Source: Kordiimonadales bacterium IMCC3096
GTDB taxonomy: Bacteria; Pseudomonadota; Alphaproteobacteria; Minwuiales; Minwuiaceae
Reading direction: 5' to 3'
DNA: 64,000 nt
NCBI GenBank assembly: GCA_016865035.1
Contig: CP018227.1
Location: 1,768,001-1,832,000, forward strand
The translations under genes and the position numbers were made by a program. The notes below the pieces were generated by a model, which saw only the letters and a program-made list of their open reading frames with translations, had not been told where the DNA came from and made no database searches. The stretch's first letter is position 1. Each line of letters starts with the position of its first letter. This document shows, piece by piece, positions 9,740-18,355 of this stretch.

Positions 9740-11785
9740 ATGACCCTCGATTTCGCCCGCAACAACCTCGACCGGGAAACCAGCCCCTATCTGGTGCAGC
9801 ACGCGGACAATCCGGTGCACTGGCAGGGCTGGTCCCAGGCGGCACTGGACGAGGCGGCGCGCACTGGCAAGCCCGTGCTGCTCTCCGTCGGCTATGCGGC
9901 CTGCCACTGGTGCCACGTCATGGCGCACGAAAGCTTCGAGAACCCGGCGGTCGCGGCGCTGATGAACGAGCTGTTCGTGAACATCAAGGTGGATCGGGAG
10001 GAGCGACCGGACATCGACACCATCTACCAGACGGCGCTGGCCATGCTGGGGGAACAGGGCGGCTGGCCGCTGACCATGTTCCTGACGCCGGAGGGCAAGC
10101 CGTTCTGGGGCGGCACCTATTTCCCGCCAGAGACACGCTATGGCCGCCCCGGCTTCCCCGCGGTGCTGGAGCGGGTGCGGGAGGTCTATGAGACCGACCG
10201 CGACACCATCGTGAAGAATGTCGAGGCCCTGACCAACGGCCTGCAGCAGAACGCGAAGCTGCCGGATGCGGAAAGCCGCCCGCAGATCACGGTGGATGTA
10301 CTGGATCGCGCGGCGGAGCGGCTGCTGCAGGAGTTCGATCCGACCCATGGCGGCATCGGCCAGGCCCCGAAGTTCCCGCAGGTGCCGATTCTGGAGATGG
10401 TCTGGCGCGCCCACCTGCGCACCGCCAACCCGCAGATGCGCCACGCGGTGATGAACACCCTGATCCGCATGGCGCAGGGCGGCATCTATGACCATCTGGG
10501 CGGCGGGTTCGCGCGCTATTCGGTCGATGCGGAGTGGCTGGCGCCGCATTTCGAGAAGATGCTCTACGACAATTCCGCCCTGCTGATGCTGATGACCCAG
10601 GTCTGGCGGCGGGAGCGCCATCCCCTGCTGGAACAGCGCATCCGGGAGACGGCGGAGTGGGTGCTGCGCGAGATGGTGGCGGAGAACGGGGCCTTCGCCG
10701 CCACCCTGGACGCGGATTCGGAGGGCGTCGAGGGCAAGTTCTACGTCTGGGACGAGGCCGAGGTGGATGCCGTCCTGGGCGTCGATGCGGCCCTGTTCAA
10801 GAGCCATTACGACGTCACCCCCGACGGCAATTTCGAAGGCCACAACATCCTCAACCGCCGCCTGCAGCCGGACCTGATGGATGCGGAGACGGAGGCCATG
10901 CTGGCCGACTGCCGCACCCGACTGCTGGCCCACCGCGCCGGGCGGGTCCGGCCGGGCTGGGACGACAAGGTGCTGGCCGACTGGAACGGCATGATGATCG
11001 CGGCGCTGGTGGAGGCCGGCACCACCTTCGCCGAGCCGACCTGGATCGACGCCGCGCGCCAGGCCTTCGACGCCGTGGTCCGCGATATGAGCGACGGTGA
11101 GGGCCGCCTGCACCACAGCTTTCGCAAGGGGGAGGCGCGGATCTCCGGCATGCTGGACGATCATGCCGGCATGATCTGCGGCGCGCTGGCGCTGCACGAG
11201 GTCTCCGGCGATGCGCGCTATCTGGATCTCGCCACCACCTGGACCGAAACCCTGGAGCGGCATTTCCTGGAGCCGGGCAGCGGTGCCTATCACTTCACCG
11301 CCGACGATGCGGAGGCGCTGATCGTGCGCAGCCTGGGCCTGGGCGACAATGCCACCCCCAACGGCAATGGCGTGATGATCGGGAACCTGTCGCGGCTCTG
11401 GCGCCTGACCGGCAAGCCCGCCTGGCGGCAGCGGCTGCAGGCCCTGACCGACGTGGTGGCCGATCAGGTGACGCGGAACTTCTTCCCCATCGCCACCGCC
11501 CTGAACGCGGTCGCCTTCGACATGGCGGCGCAGGATGTGGTGGTGGTCGGCCCGCCGGACAGCATGGAGACCGATGCCCTGCTGCGCGCCGTGGCGACCA
11601 GCGCCGGGCCGGACCGCCTGCTGTCCCGCATTGCTCCGGACGCCAGCCTGCCCGATCACCACCCCGCAAGTGGCAAGACCATGGCGCAGGGCACGCCAAC
11701 CGCGTATCTTTGTCGGCAGATGGTCTGCGGCCTGCCCATCACGGACCCGGAACAGCTGGCGCAGGCCCTGACGGAGGCAAGCTGA
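9740..11785 (+). CDS. DUF255 thioredoxin-domain protein (YyaL/SSP411 family)
   Basis: 681-residue cytoplasmic protein with an N-terminal thioredoxin-like domain (DUF255) and a large alpha/alpha-barrel region resembling N-acylglucosamine 2-epimerases and glycosidases. The redox site is C55-H-W-C58 within the conserved stretch AACHWCHVMAHESFE, followed by NIKVDREERPDID. Length and order match bacterial YyaL and mammalian spermatogenesis-associated protein 20. The biochemical role is not established. It is divergent from the 82-aa gene and 31 bp upstream of the methyltransferase gene, so the two may be co-transcribed. Confidence 0.93.
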   Translation: MTLDFARNNLDRETSPYLVQHADNPVHWQGWSQAALDEAARTGKPVLLSVGYAACHWCHVMAHESFENPAVAALMNELFVNIKVDREERPDIDTIYQTALAMLGEQGGWPLTMFLTPEGKPFWGGTYFPPETRYGRPGFPAVLERVREVYETDRDTIVKNVEALTNGLQQNAKLPDAESRPQITVDVLDRAAERLLQEFDPTHGGIGQAPKFPQVPILEMVWRAHLRTANPQMRHAVMNTLIRMAQGGIYDHLGGGFARYSVDAEWLAPHFEKMLYDNSALLMLMTQVWRRERHPLLEQRIRETAEWVLREMVAENGAFAATLDADSEGVEGKFYVWDEAEVDAVLGVDAALFKSHYDVTPDGNFEGHNILNRRLQPDLMDAETEAMLADCRTRLLAHRAGRVRPGWDDKVLADWNGMMIAALVEAGTTFAEPTWIDAARQAFDAVVRDMSDGEGRLHHSFRKGEARISGMLDDHAGMICGALALHEVSGDARYLDLATTWTETLERHFLEPGSGAYHFTADDAEALIVRSLGLGDNATPNGNGVMIGNLSRLWRLTGKPAWRQRLQALTDVVADQVTRNFFPIATALNAVAFDMAAQDVVVVGPPDSMETDALLRAVATSAGPDRLLSRIAPDASLPDHHPASGKTMAQGTPTAYLCRQMVCGLPITDPEQLAQALTEAS

Positions 11786-11816
11786 CGGGAGCCGCAGGGA
11801 CGGGGGAGACAGGCCG

Positions 11817-12293
11817 ATGCTGACAACCATCCTGGACAGCCCGCTGGGGCCGATCCGGCTGCGCATCGATGATGACGCCATCACCGAACTGCGCTGGAAG
11901 GTGGAGGAGCCCGACGATGAGGTCACTCCCACCGAGATCGCCCTGAAACACCCGCTGATCGCGGAGACCGACCGGCAGCTCCGCGCCTATTTCGCGGGCG
12001 AGCTGGACGCCTTCGACCTGTCCGTCCGCCCGGAAGGCACCACCTTCCAGCGCCTGGTCTGGCACATCATGCAACGCATCCCGAAGGGCCACGTCCGCAC
12101 CTATGGCGGCGTCGCCGAGGAACTCGGCGCCTCCGCCCGCGCCGTCGGCACCGCCTGCGGCCACAACCCCATCCCCATCATCATCCCCTGCCACCGCATC
12201 GTCGCCGCCAACGGCAAGATGGGCGGTTTCTCGGCAGCCGGTGGGGTGGAGGACAAGGTGTGGCTGCTGAGGCATGAGGGGGCGTTGTTGTAG
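11817..12293 (+). CDS. ogt: methylated-DNA-[protein]-cysteine S-methyltransferase
   Basis: Suicide DNA-repair protein that moves alkyl groups from O6-alkylguanine to its own cysteine. The 158-residue product has the active-site motif IPCHRIV with C125 and the preceding helix-turn-helix GGVAEELGASARAVGTAC. No AraC-like Ada domain is fused, so it is the Ogt type. It follows the DUF255 gene by 31 bp. Its stop marks a sharp fall in GC content, the left edge of the reverse-transcriptase cassette. Confidence 0.93.
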   Translation: MLTTILDSPLGPIRLRIDDDAITELRWKVEEPDDEVTPTEIALKHPLIAETDRQLRAYFAGELDAFDLSVRPEGTTFQRLVWHIMQRIPKGHVRTYGGVAEELGASARAVGTACGHNPIPIIIPCHRIVAANGKMGGFSAAGGVEDKVWLLRHEGALL

Positions 12294-12296
12294 GAA

Positions 12297-12320
12297 AGAC
12301 GAAATCGCCAAAGATCGTCT
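12297..12320 (+). promoter_or_regulatory. hairpin in the leader of the reverse-transcriptase operon
   Basis: AGACG (12297) pairs with CGTCT (12316) and an inner ATC pairs with GAT around a GCCAAA loop, with an AA bulge. It lies just after the ogt stop and 22 bp before the RT start. It could be a weak terminator for ogt (no T tract), or part of a structured RNA for the RT; the latter is speculation. Confidence 0.35.
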
Positions 12321-12342
12321 GTTCAATTGAGGAACATAAATA

Positions 12343-13980
12343 ATGGTAAAGAAAACAGAATTTGCATCCGCAGCCGAATTATCAGTTCAGAACGTCATTC
12401 GACATGGCGACACGGACATATTCCCTTTTCCGTTCGAGAACCACGCATTCTTCGACAAGCAACCAGAATTAATATCATTGATCAAGAAATATGATGAAAA
12501 TTTCGAAGAATATTTGATCCAATATCCCCCCAAGAACGTCAGTTCATTGACACCGGCAACCTATTCTGGCTTTCGTTGGGCTACGCAGATCGACCCTATT
12601 TGGAACATGCATTTCCTTGCGTCAGTTATAAGTATTGGCACTAAAATTGAAGAAGCGAGAATTGGCCAAGATCATGAGACAATTTTTTCATATCGTTTTA
12701 ATACTAACAAAGAAACTGGCGACATTTTTGATCGCGATACCGGCTGGTTACAATTTATGAGGAGGTCTCTAAAGCTTGCAGAGATTCATCCATTCACAGT
12801 TATATGTGACATATCGGAATTCTATCCTAGACTTGGTCATCACCGGCTCGAGAATGCGCTTAGACAAGTCGCTGGCGATACTCCATATCCGAAAAAAATT
12901 ATGAGCTTTCTTTCCAATTTTTCAAACACCAACTCTTTTGGTTTGCCTATCGGAGGACCTGCTGCTCGCCTCTTGTCCGAAATCACGATAAATCAAGTAG
13001 ACAAGTTGCTAAATTCTAAGGGTATTGTGTTCACAAGATTTGCGGATGACTACCATCTTTTTTCACAGTCCAAGGAAGACGCATATAGGTTTTTAATTTA
13101 TTTATCGGAGAAATTGTTTATAAACCAAGGACTAACTCTACAAAAATCAAAAACTAGAATTATGAGTTCTGCTGAATTCAAAGCTACGAATCCAATCAAA
13201 GGTGAGCAAGAAACTGGGGGCAATCAGATCGTCGATCCGCCAGCAGACCATACTCGCAACACCTTGATGCGCTTTTCACTTAGGTTCGACCCATACTCGC
13301 CGACAGCCGATGACGACTACGAAGCGCTAAAGGCAGAAGTTAAAAAATTTGATATAATTGGTTTGCTAAAGCAAGAACTGGCCAAGAGCCGGGTTCATAC
13401 TTCTCTCGCTCGCAAAATTATATCTGCAATCAAATTTCTTGAAGGAAGTACAAAGCAAGATGCAGTCTTGTCTGTTTTGGAAAATTGTGATGTTCTCTAT
13501 CCCATATTTTCATCCGTATTGATGATGATCGATGACCAATTTGATGATCTAGAAATTGACACTCAAACTTCGGTAATAGATAGGATTCAGCAGCTTATCA
13601 ACCAAGATTCGCACGTTTTTCGCGTAGACATACATCTAAGTTTTGCGATTCGTGTCCTATCTCACAGGAACACTTCAGAAACTCAACTGCTTCTCCAGAA
13701 ACTTTTTGATACACGGCCATCAGAACTCGTTCGTAGAGACATAATTTTGGTCATGGCCAGGTGGGGCGAATGGTATTGGCTGTCTGACCTCAAAAACCGA
13801 TACAGAGAATTAAGCGCGCCAGAGAGGCGCGCCTTTATTGCCTCTTCCTTCATCCTGAGAGATGAGGGAAAACATTGGCGAGATCATATGAAAAAGGAAT
13901 TTGATCCATTTGAGGAATTCATTCTTCAATGGGCAAGTGAAAAGAAAGGTTTACAACAAGAATGGAGCGTCCCATTGTGA
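12343..13980 (+). CDS. reverse transcriptase, defence-type (UG/Abi/DRT-like)
   Basis: 545-residue RNA-directed DNA polymerase. Palm motifs are all present: motif A VICDISEFYPRL (D156), motif B GLPIGGPAARLLSE (residues 200-213), motif C RFADDYHLF (D235, D236), and LQKSKTRIM for the following motif. The N-terminal DIFPFPFENHAF segment and an all-helical C-terminus (about 330-545) without maturase or endonuclease domains resemble the unknown-group/abortive-infection RTs rather than group II intron or retron RTs. An AGGAA lies 8 bp before the ATG. Codon and base usage are strikingly AT-rich compared with the neighbours, a clear sign of transfer. The 3' end overlaps the nuclease-like gene by 19 bp. 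Confidence 0.88.
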   Translation: MVKKTEFASAAELSVQNVIRHGDTDIFPFPFENHAFFDKQPELISLIKKYDENFEEYLIQYPPKNVSSLTPATYSGFRWATQIDPIWNMHFLASVISIGTKIEEARIGQDHETIFSYRFNTNKETGDIFDRDTGWLQFMRRSLKLAEIHPFTVICDISEFYPRLGHHRLENALRQVAGDTPYPKKIMSFLSNFSNTNSFGLPIGGPAARLLSEITINQVDKLLNSKGIVFTRFADDYHLFSQSKEDAYRFLIYLSEKLFINQGLTLQKSKTRIMSSAEFKATNPIKGEQETGGNQIVDPPADHTRNTLMRFSLRFDPYSPTADDDYEALKAEVKKFDIIGLLKQELAKSRVHTSLARKIISAIKFLEGSTKQDAVLSVLENCDVLYPIFSSVLMMIDDQFDDLEIDTQTSVIDRIQQLINQDSHVFRVDIHLSFAIRVLSHRNTSETQLLLQKLFDTRPSELVRRDIILVMARWGEWYWLSDLKNRYRELSAPERRAFIASSFILRDEGKHWRDHMKKEFDPFEEFILQWASEKKGLQQEWSVPL

Positions 13981-14681
13981 TTGACGCTGCAACTTTCTCA
14001 TCATCCTATAACGCCTTTTGGGCTGAGGTTGCTCCGATGTTGGAGCATTTCACGCGTAGGCTCAATTTGGAGTATATTGAAAGGTTTGATGTTCCTATGG
14101 CTTCGGATAAAGAGGGTCGAAAGGCTCTCATAGCAGAACTCGCATTCTCTTTGATGGTGGAGAGACACCAGAGTAAGGGAAGAAGAAGGGGTAGGAGCCA
14201 TCTTTTTGCAGAATCGTGGAATGAGGCCACTCGTAGACTTCGCCCATTCGTCGGGCGCGGAGTTGACCTGGAGCTTCCCCTGCAGAAAGACGAGAAGAAT
14301 GAAGTTCTTGAAATTGAAAAGAGACTTATGGATTTTTTCAATGGAGCAAATTTACCGGTCAGAACCCGCCCTTTGTTCAAAGGTTGCGGTTTCGTAGATG
14401 CTTCCGAAGGCGATATTTTGACAAGGACCACGCTGTTTGAAGTTAAGACAGTCGATCGATCATTTCGAAGTGCAGATCTTAGACAACTCTTAACATATGC
14501 CGCGCTGAATGCTGCGGCTGGTGAAGTTGAAATACCAATGATGGGCTTGGTAAATCCAAGGAGAGGGGTATCGTTTGAGATACCAGTTGGTGAGCTTTGT
14601 AGTGATATTTCTGGACGCACAGCACAGGATCTGTTTGCCCTAATTATTCAGGTTTTCTCAAGCGGTGAACTGTCACGTTAG
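13962..14681 (+). CDS. PD-(D/E)XK nuclease-like protein paired with the reverse transcriptase
   Basis: 239-residue AT-rich gene starting inside the last codons of the RT gene, so the two are translationally coupled. I do not recognise a named family, but residues 145-180 fit a PD-(D/E)XK core: D151 in EGDIL, E160-V-K162 in LFEVKTV, then QLLTYAAL with Q175 and Y179. The conserved Q-x3-Y helix is common in restriction-like folds. Basic patches (KGRRRGR, residues 72-78) suggest nucleic-acid binding. No membrane segment is seen. By context it would be the effector or cDNA-processing partner of the RT; this is inference. Confidence 0.7.
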   Translation: MERPIVIDAATFSSSYNAFWAEVAPMLEHFTRRLNLEYIERFDVPMASDKEGRKALIAELAFSLMVERHQSKGRRRGRSHLFAESWNEATRRLRPFVGRGVDLELPLQKDEKNEVLEIEKRLMDFFNGANLPVRTRPLFKGCGFVDASEGDILTRTTLFEVKTVDRSFRSADLRQLLTYAALNAAAGEVEIPMMGLVNPRRGVSFEIPVGELCSDISGRTAQDLFALIIQVFSSGELSR

Positions 14682-14841
14682 TTTGATCAAAGCGCCGTTT
14701 GGCAATCACATTCTGTACACAACGCTCAATAAGATTTCATGCACCGATAGTTATCGGACCCTGACATCACCAACCTTTCCTCCCCTTGCCCAGACCCCGC
14801 CCCCTGCCTACCATCCCGTCACACATTTCAGGCGTGGACCT

Positions 14842-14857
14842 CGTTTCACGTGAAACA
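14842..14857. promoter_or_regulatory. parS centromere site 3 (one mismatch)
   Basis: CGTTTCACGTGAAACA: the 14-bp core GTTTCACGTGAAAC is perfect and only the first base departs from consensus. It lies in the 5' flank of the dienelactone hydrolase gene, between the AT-rich cassette and the core genes. Confidence 0.88.
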
Positions 14858-14874
14858 GGCGGGAGGAGAGCATC

Positions 14875-15573
14875 ATGGGGCTCAATACGACGATCACCAC
14901 GAAGGCGGGTGAGGAATTCGGGGGTTATCTGGCGATGCCGGCGTCCGGTACCGGGCCGGGGGTTGTGGTCATCCAGGAGATCTTTGGCGTCAATGACGTC
15001 ATGCGGGCAACCGCCGACTGGCTGGCCTCGGAAGGGTTCGTGGCGCTCTGCCCCGACCTGTTCTGGCGCATCGAGCCGGGGATCGAACTGACCGACAAGA
15101 CGGAGGCCGACTGGGGCCGCGCCTTCGAGTGCTTCAAGGCCTTCGACGTGCCCAAGGGCATGGAGGACGTGCAGGCCACCATCGACGCGCTGCGCAAGGT
15201 GGACGGCTGCACCGGCAAGGTCGGCGCCACCGGCTACTGCCTGGGCGGGCTGCTGGCGTACCTCACCATGACGCGGACGGATGCGGACGCGGCGTCGGGC
15301 TATTACGGCGTCGGCATCGCCGACATGCTGGACGAGGCGCAGAGCATCACCGGGCCGCTGATCCTGCATGTGCCGACAGCGGACGGATTCGTGCCGCCGG
15401 AGCAGCAGCAGGCGATGCACTCGGCGCTGGACGGGCATGACCATGTGACGCTCTACGACTACGAGGGCCAGGATCACGCCTTCGCCCGCCAGGGCGGCGA
15501 GCATTTCGACCAGGCCTCCGCCGATCTGGCCAACAGCCGCACGCTGGACCTGTTCCGCAAGGCGCTCGGCTGA
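14875..15573 (+). CDS. dienelactone hydrolase family protein
   Basis: 232-residue alpha/beta hydrolase. The nucleophile elbow is G-Y-C122-L-G-G, with D170 and H201 completing the Cys-Asp-His triad of the dienelactone hydrolase family, which opens 4-carboxymethylenebutenolide-type lactones in aromatic ring degradation. The start at 14875 follows GGGAGGAGAGCATC with good spacing. No other aromatic-degradation genes lie beside it, so the true substrate is uncertain. parS site 3 lies about 20 bp upstream. Confidence 0.9.
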   Translation: MGLNTTITTKAGEEFGGYLAMPASGTGPGVVVIQEIFGVNDVMRATADWLASEGFVALCPDLFWRIEPGIELTDKTEADWGRAFECFKAFDVPKGMEDVQATIDALRKVDGCTGKVGATGYCLGGLLAYLTMTRTDADAASGYYGVGIADMLDEAQSITGPLILHVPTADGFVPPEQQQAMHSALDGHDHVTLYDYEGQDHAFARQGGEHFDQASADLANSRTLDLFRKALG

Positions 15574-16211
15574 GGGGAGCGGGTTCGGTACGTCAGCCCG
15601 CTCGTCGGCATTTGTGCGGCACTGCTGGGTACCCGGGTCAAGCCCGGGCACGTCGGGTTGGGGTGGGGCGGTGGTTCCCAACTTCCCCCCTTTCACGAAG
15701 CTCGCGGACTTGATCCGCGAGCCCAGTCTCCAGCGTCCGCACGGCACTGCTGGGTATCCGGGTCAAGCCCGGGTACGGCGTGGGTTGGGGTGGAGCGGTG
15801 GTTCCCAACTTCCCCCCTTCACGATGCTCGCGGACTTGATCCGCGAGCCCAGTCTCCAGCGTCCGCGCAGCATTGCAGAGTATCCGGGGCAAGCCCGGGC
15901 ACGGCGGGTTGGGGTGGGGCGGCATGTAAACCACCGGCAACGCCCCCTCACCACGGCTCTCGCGGACTTGATCCGCGAGTCCTCTCCCCGGCGTTCGCGC
16001 GGCACTGATGCGTCCCCGAACTGAGCCCGGGCACGGTGCGGTTGGCGGTGGCGAGCAGCGGGCCATGCGGCTAGGCTGCGGCACGATGGGTCAACGGTCG
16101 TTCGGCTGCGCCCACTCACCCCCTTCCCGACCTTCCCCCATCGAGGGGGAAGGAGTGATGCCTGCGCTCTCCGGGCGCTCATGACGTAAAGAACCAAAGG
16201 ACACAGAGAAA
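15574..16211. repeat. gene-free stretch with three tandem degenerate copies of a ~123-bp repeat
   Basis: Copies begin near 15616, 15739 and 15865, with a degenerate fragment after about 15990. Each contains ACCCGGGTCAAGCCCGGG-like and GGTTGGGGTGG segments and the hairpin GCTCGCGGA-CTTGA-TCCGCGAGC. A second hairpin repeat (16109-16153) follows. Open frames here are artefacts of the repeat. No promoter or RNA gene was recognised. Confidence 0.75.
16109..16153. repeat. TTCGGCT/CCTTCCCCC hairpin repeat, copy 1
   Basis: Begins TTCGGCTGCG, then CCTTCCCCC (16131-16139) pairs with GGGGGAAGG (16145-16153). A matching copy lies at 29147-29195 with the same flanking words, so this is a dispersed repeat and not a gene-specific terminator. 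Confidence 0.7.
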
Positions 16212-17189
16212 ATGGTCAAGGCAATCCGCGTTCACGAGGTGGGCGGTCCCGAGCAGATGCGTTTCGAGGATGTCGAGGTCGGCGATCCCGGCCCGGGCGA
16301 GATCCGCATCCGGCATACGGTCATCGGGCTGAACTACATCGATGTCTACTTCCGCACCGGGCTCTATCCGGCCCCGTCGATGCCCATGGGGATCGGCATG
16401 GAGGCCGCCGGGATCGTGGAGGCCGTGGGCGAAGGCGTGACGCACCTGGCCGCCGGGGACCGGGTGGCCTATGCCGGGGGTCCGATCGGGTCCTATGCGG
16501 AGGTGCGGCTGTTCCCGGCGGACAAGGCGGTGAAGGTGCCGGACACGGTCAGCGACGAGCAGGCCGCGGCCATGATGCTGAAGGGCATGACCACCGAATA
16601 TCTGGTGCATCGCACCTACGAATGCCGCTCCGGCGACACGGTGCTGTTCCATGCCGCCGCCGGGGGCGTCGGCCTGATCGCGGGCCAGTGGCTGAAGGCG
16701 CTGGGGGTCCGGGCCATCGGCACCGCCGGCGGGCCGGAGAAATGCGCCCAGGCGAAGCAGTACGGCTATGACGAGGTCATCGACTACAATGCGGAGGACT
16801 TCCAGGCCCGCCTGATGGAGCTGACCGACGGCAAGGGCGTGCCGGTGGTCTATGACTCGGTGGGGGCCACGGTGTGGGAGAAGTCGCTGGACTGCCTGCA
16901 ACCGCGCGGTCTCTACGTCAATTTCGGCAATGCCTCCGGCCCCGTGCCACCGTTCGCGCCGGGGATTCTCTCGGGCAAGGGCTCGCTCTACATGACCCGC
17001 CCGACGCTGATGACCTATACCGCCACCCGCGCCGACCTGGAGCTGTCCTCCAGCCGCCTGTTCGACATGGTGGGATCCGGCAAGGTGAGCATCGAGATCA
17101 ACCAGCGCTACGCCCTCTCCGATGCGGCACAGGCCCATGCGGACCTGGAGGGACGCCGGACCAGCGGCAGCACGGTGCTTCTCCCGTAG
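16212..17189 (+). CDS. NADPH:quinone oxidoreductase (zeta-crystallin type)
   Basis: 325-residue member of the medium-chain dehydrogenase family without the zinc ligands of alcohol dehydrogenases. It has the GroES-like N-terminus (NYIDVYFRTGLY) and a Rossmann nucleotide site FHAAAGGVGLIAGQWLKALG typical of quinone oxidoreductases. It reduces quinones or enals with NADPH in the cytoplasm. It follows the repeat region and precedes the sulfotransferase gene by about 140 bp. The exact substrate cannot be read from the sequence. Confidence 0.93.
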   Translation: MVKAIRVHEVGGPEQMRFEDVEVGDPGPGEIRIRHTVIGLNYIDVYFRTGLYPAPSMPMGIGMEAAGIVEAVGEGVTHLAAGDRVAYAGGPIGSYAEVRLFPADKAVKVPDTVSDEQAAAMMLKGMTTEYLVHRTYECRSGDTVLFHAAAGGVGLIAGQWLKALGVRAIGTAGGPEKCAQAKQYGYDEVIDYNAEDFQARLMELTDGKGVPVVYDSVGATVWEKSLDCLQPRGLYVNFGNASGPVPPFAPGILSGKGSLYMTRPTLMTYTATRADLELSSSRLFDMVGSGKVSIEINQRYALSDAAQAHADLEGRRTSGSTVLLP

Positions 17190-17330
17190 CAGGGGCACGG
17201 AGACTGGCGCGTCTGCGGCCACCGGCGCGCCGTCTCCCCTTCTCCCTTGCGCTGCCAGACATGGTTAACCCCATGTTTACCCCACCGGTTCACTCTCCTC
17301 GGCATGAACAGTCGTGAGAGGAGGCACCCG

Positions 17331-18335
17331 ATGGCGCCGGAACGGATTGATTTCTTCATCGCAGGCTCGGAGCGCAGCGGCACCACGGTGACCTGCGCCA
17401 TGCTGGACCAGTACCCCGAGATCTGTGCCATGCAGGGGACCACGATCCTCACGCGGCTGGCCAACTTCCAGGACCTGATGCGCCATGTGGTCAGCCAGGA
17501 CGGCGATGTGGACGGGCTGAAGCTGGAGGAATGCGAGACCCTGGTGGACTTCGTGACCAAGGCGAAGGTGACGCCATTCCTGCACAAGTCGATCTATCAC
17601 GCGACCTATTACGAGAACATGGTGAACTCGGCCCGCTCCGACGTCACCAAGGACCGTTTCGCACACAAGACCTACCTGCAGAACATGCAGTTCGACCGCT
17701 ACATGGCGCGCTATGACCCGGAGAACCCGACCTGGGCCAACACGATCACCGCGCTCTATGCCGAGTTCGTGCATTCCGTTGGAGCGAAGGGACACATCTA
17801 CGGCGAGCAGACGCCCGACAACGCCATGCGCATCGACGCGATCCTGAAGATGTACCCGGCGGCCAAGATCATCTTCATGGTGCGGCACCCGATCACCGGC
17901 ATTGCCTCCCTGCTGGAGCGCTACGGCGATATTCCGCGCGCCATCAACCAGTACCGCAAGCCGTTCGAGCTCTATCCCTTCGATGATCCGGACGTGGTCA
18001 ACCGCACCCTGTTCGTGAAGTTCGAGGATCTGATCGACAACCGCCAGCCGGTCCTGGCCTCCATCGCCGAATTCCTGGGCGTGATGGAGCCAGGTGCGGC
18101 GCCCGACACCAGCCATGAATCCGCTGTCTTCGCCAAATATGTAGGCAAGAGCCTGACGGCGGAACGCTATTTCCGCTCCATCCAGAAGCACCCGGCGGTG
18201 GAGCGTACGGCGCTGTACCAGAAGAACACCGACATCGCCGACGTCTTCTATTCGCTGGAGGAAACCATGGCGATCATCGGCCATGGCGAGGAACGGGCCG
18301 AAACCGTGACAGAAAACGCAACCGCCGCCGCCTGA
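17331..18335 (+). CDS. sulfotransferase family protein
   Basis: 334-residue protein with the 5'-phosphosulfate loop at its N-terminus (FFIAGSERSGTTV, residues 8-20) and the downstream IIFMVRHPITGIASLLERY 3'-phosphate-binding segment, as in PAPS-dependent sulfotransferases. The ATG at 17331 is chosen because a strong AGGAGG lies 6 bp before it; in-frame ATGs at 17247 and 17304 lack one. The acceptor (lipid, glycan or peptide) is unknown. The C-terminus is Glu/Ala-rich. A VOC-family gene follows after 20 bp. Confidence 0.85.
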   Translation: MAPERIDFFIAGSERSGTTVTCAMLDQYPEICAMQGTTILTRLANFQDLMRHVVSQDGDVDGLKLEECETLVDFVTKAKVTPFLHKSIYHATYYENMVNSARSDVTKDRFAHKTYLQNMQFDRYMARYDPENPTWANTITALYAEFVHSVGAKGHIYGEQTPDNAMRIDAILKMYPAAKIIFMVRHPITGIASLLERYGDIPRAINQYRKPFELYPFDDPDVVNRTLFVKFEDLIDNRQPVLASIAEFLGVMEPGAAPDTSHESAVFAKYVGKSLTAERYFRSIQKHPAVERTALYQKNTDIADVFYSLEETMAIIGHGEERAETVTENATAAA

Positions 18336-18355
18336 TCCCGTGTCATGATGGGCGC

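Noticed and set aside
9389-11932. 847-codon minus-strand frame
   Set aside because: Antisense to the DUF255 gene; only the last 82 codons from ATG 9637 have the DUF6489-like sequence.
12343-13980. Group II intron maturase or retron
   Set aside because: No maturase X or HNH domain and no intron domain V/VI-like hairpin seen; no msr-msd-like pair of inverted repeats found upstream.
15616-16020. CRISPR array
   Set aside because: Units are about 123 bp, contiguous and degenerate, with no short constant repeat alternating with unique spacers and no cas genes.
17262-17278. CtrA site (TTAA-N7-TTAA) upstream of the sulfotransferase gene
   Set aside because: GTTAACCCCATGTTTAC has only one intact half-site; a similar TTAA pair near 56300 has a 13-bp rather than 7-bp spacer.
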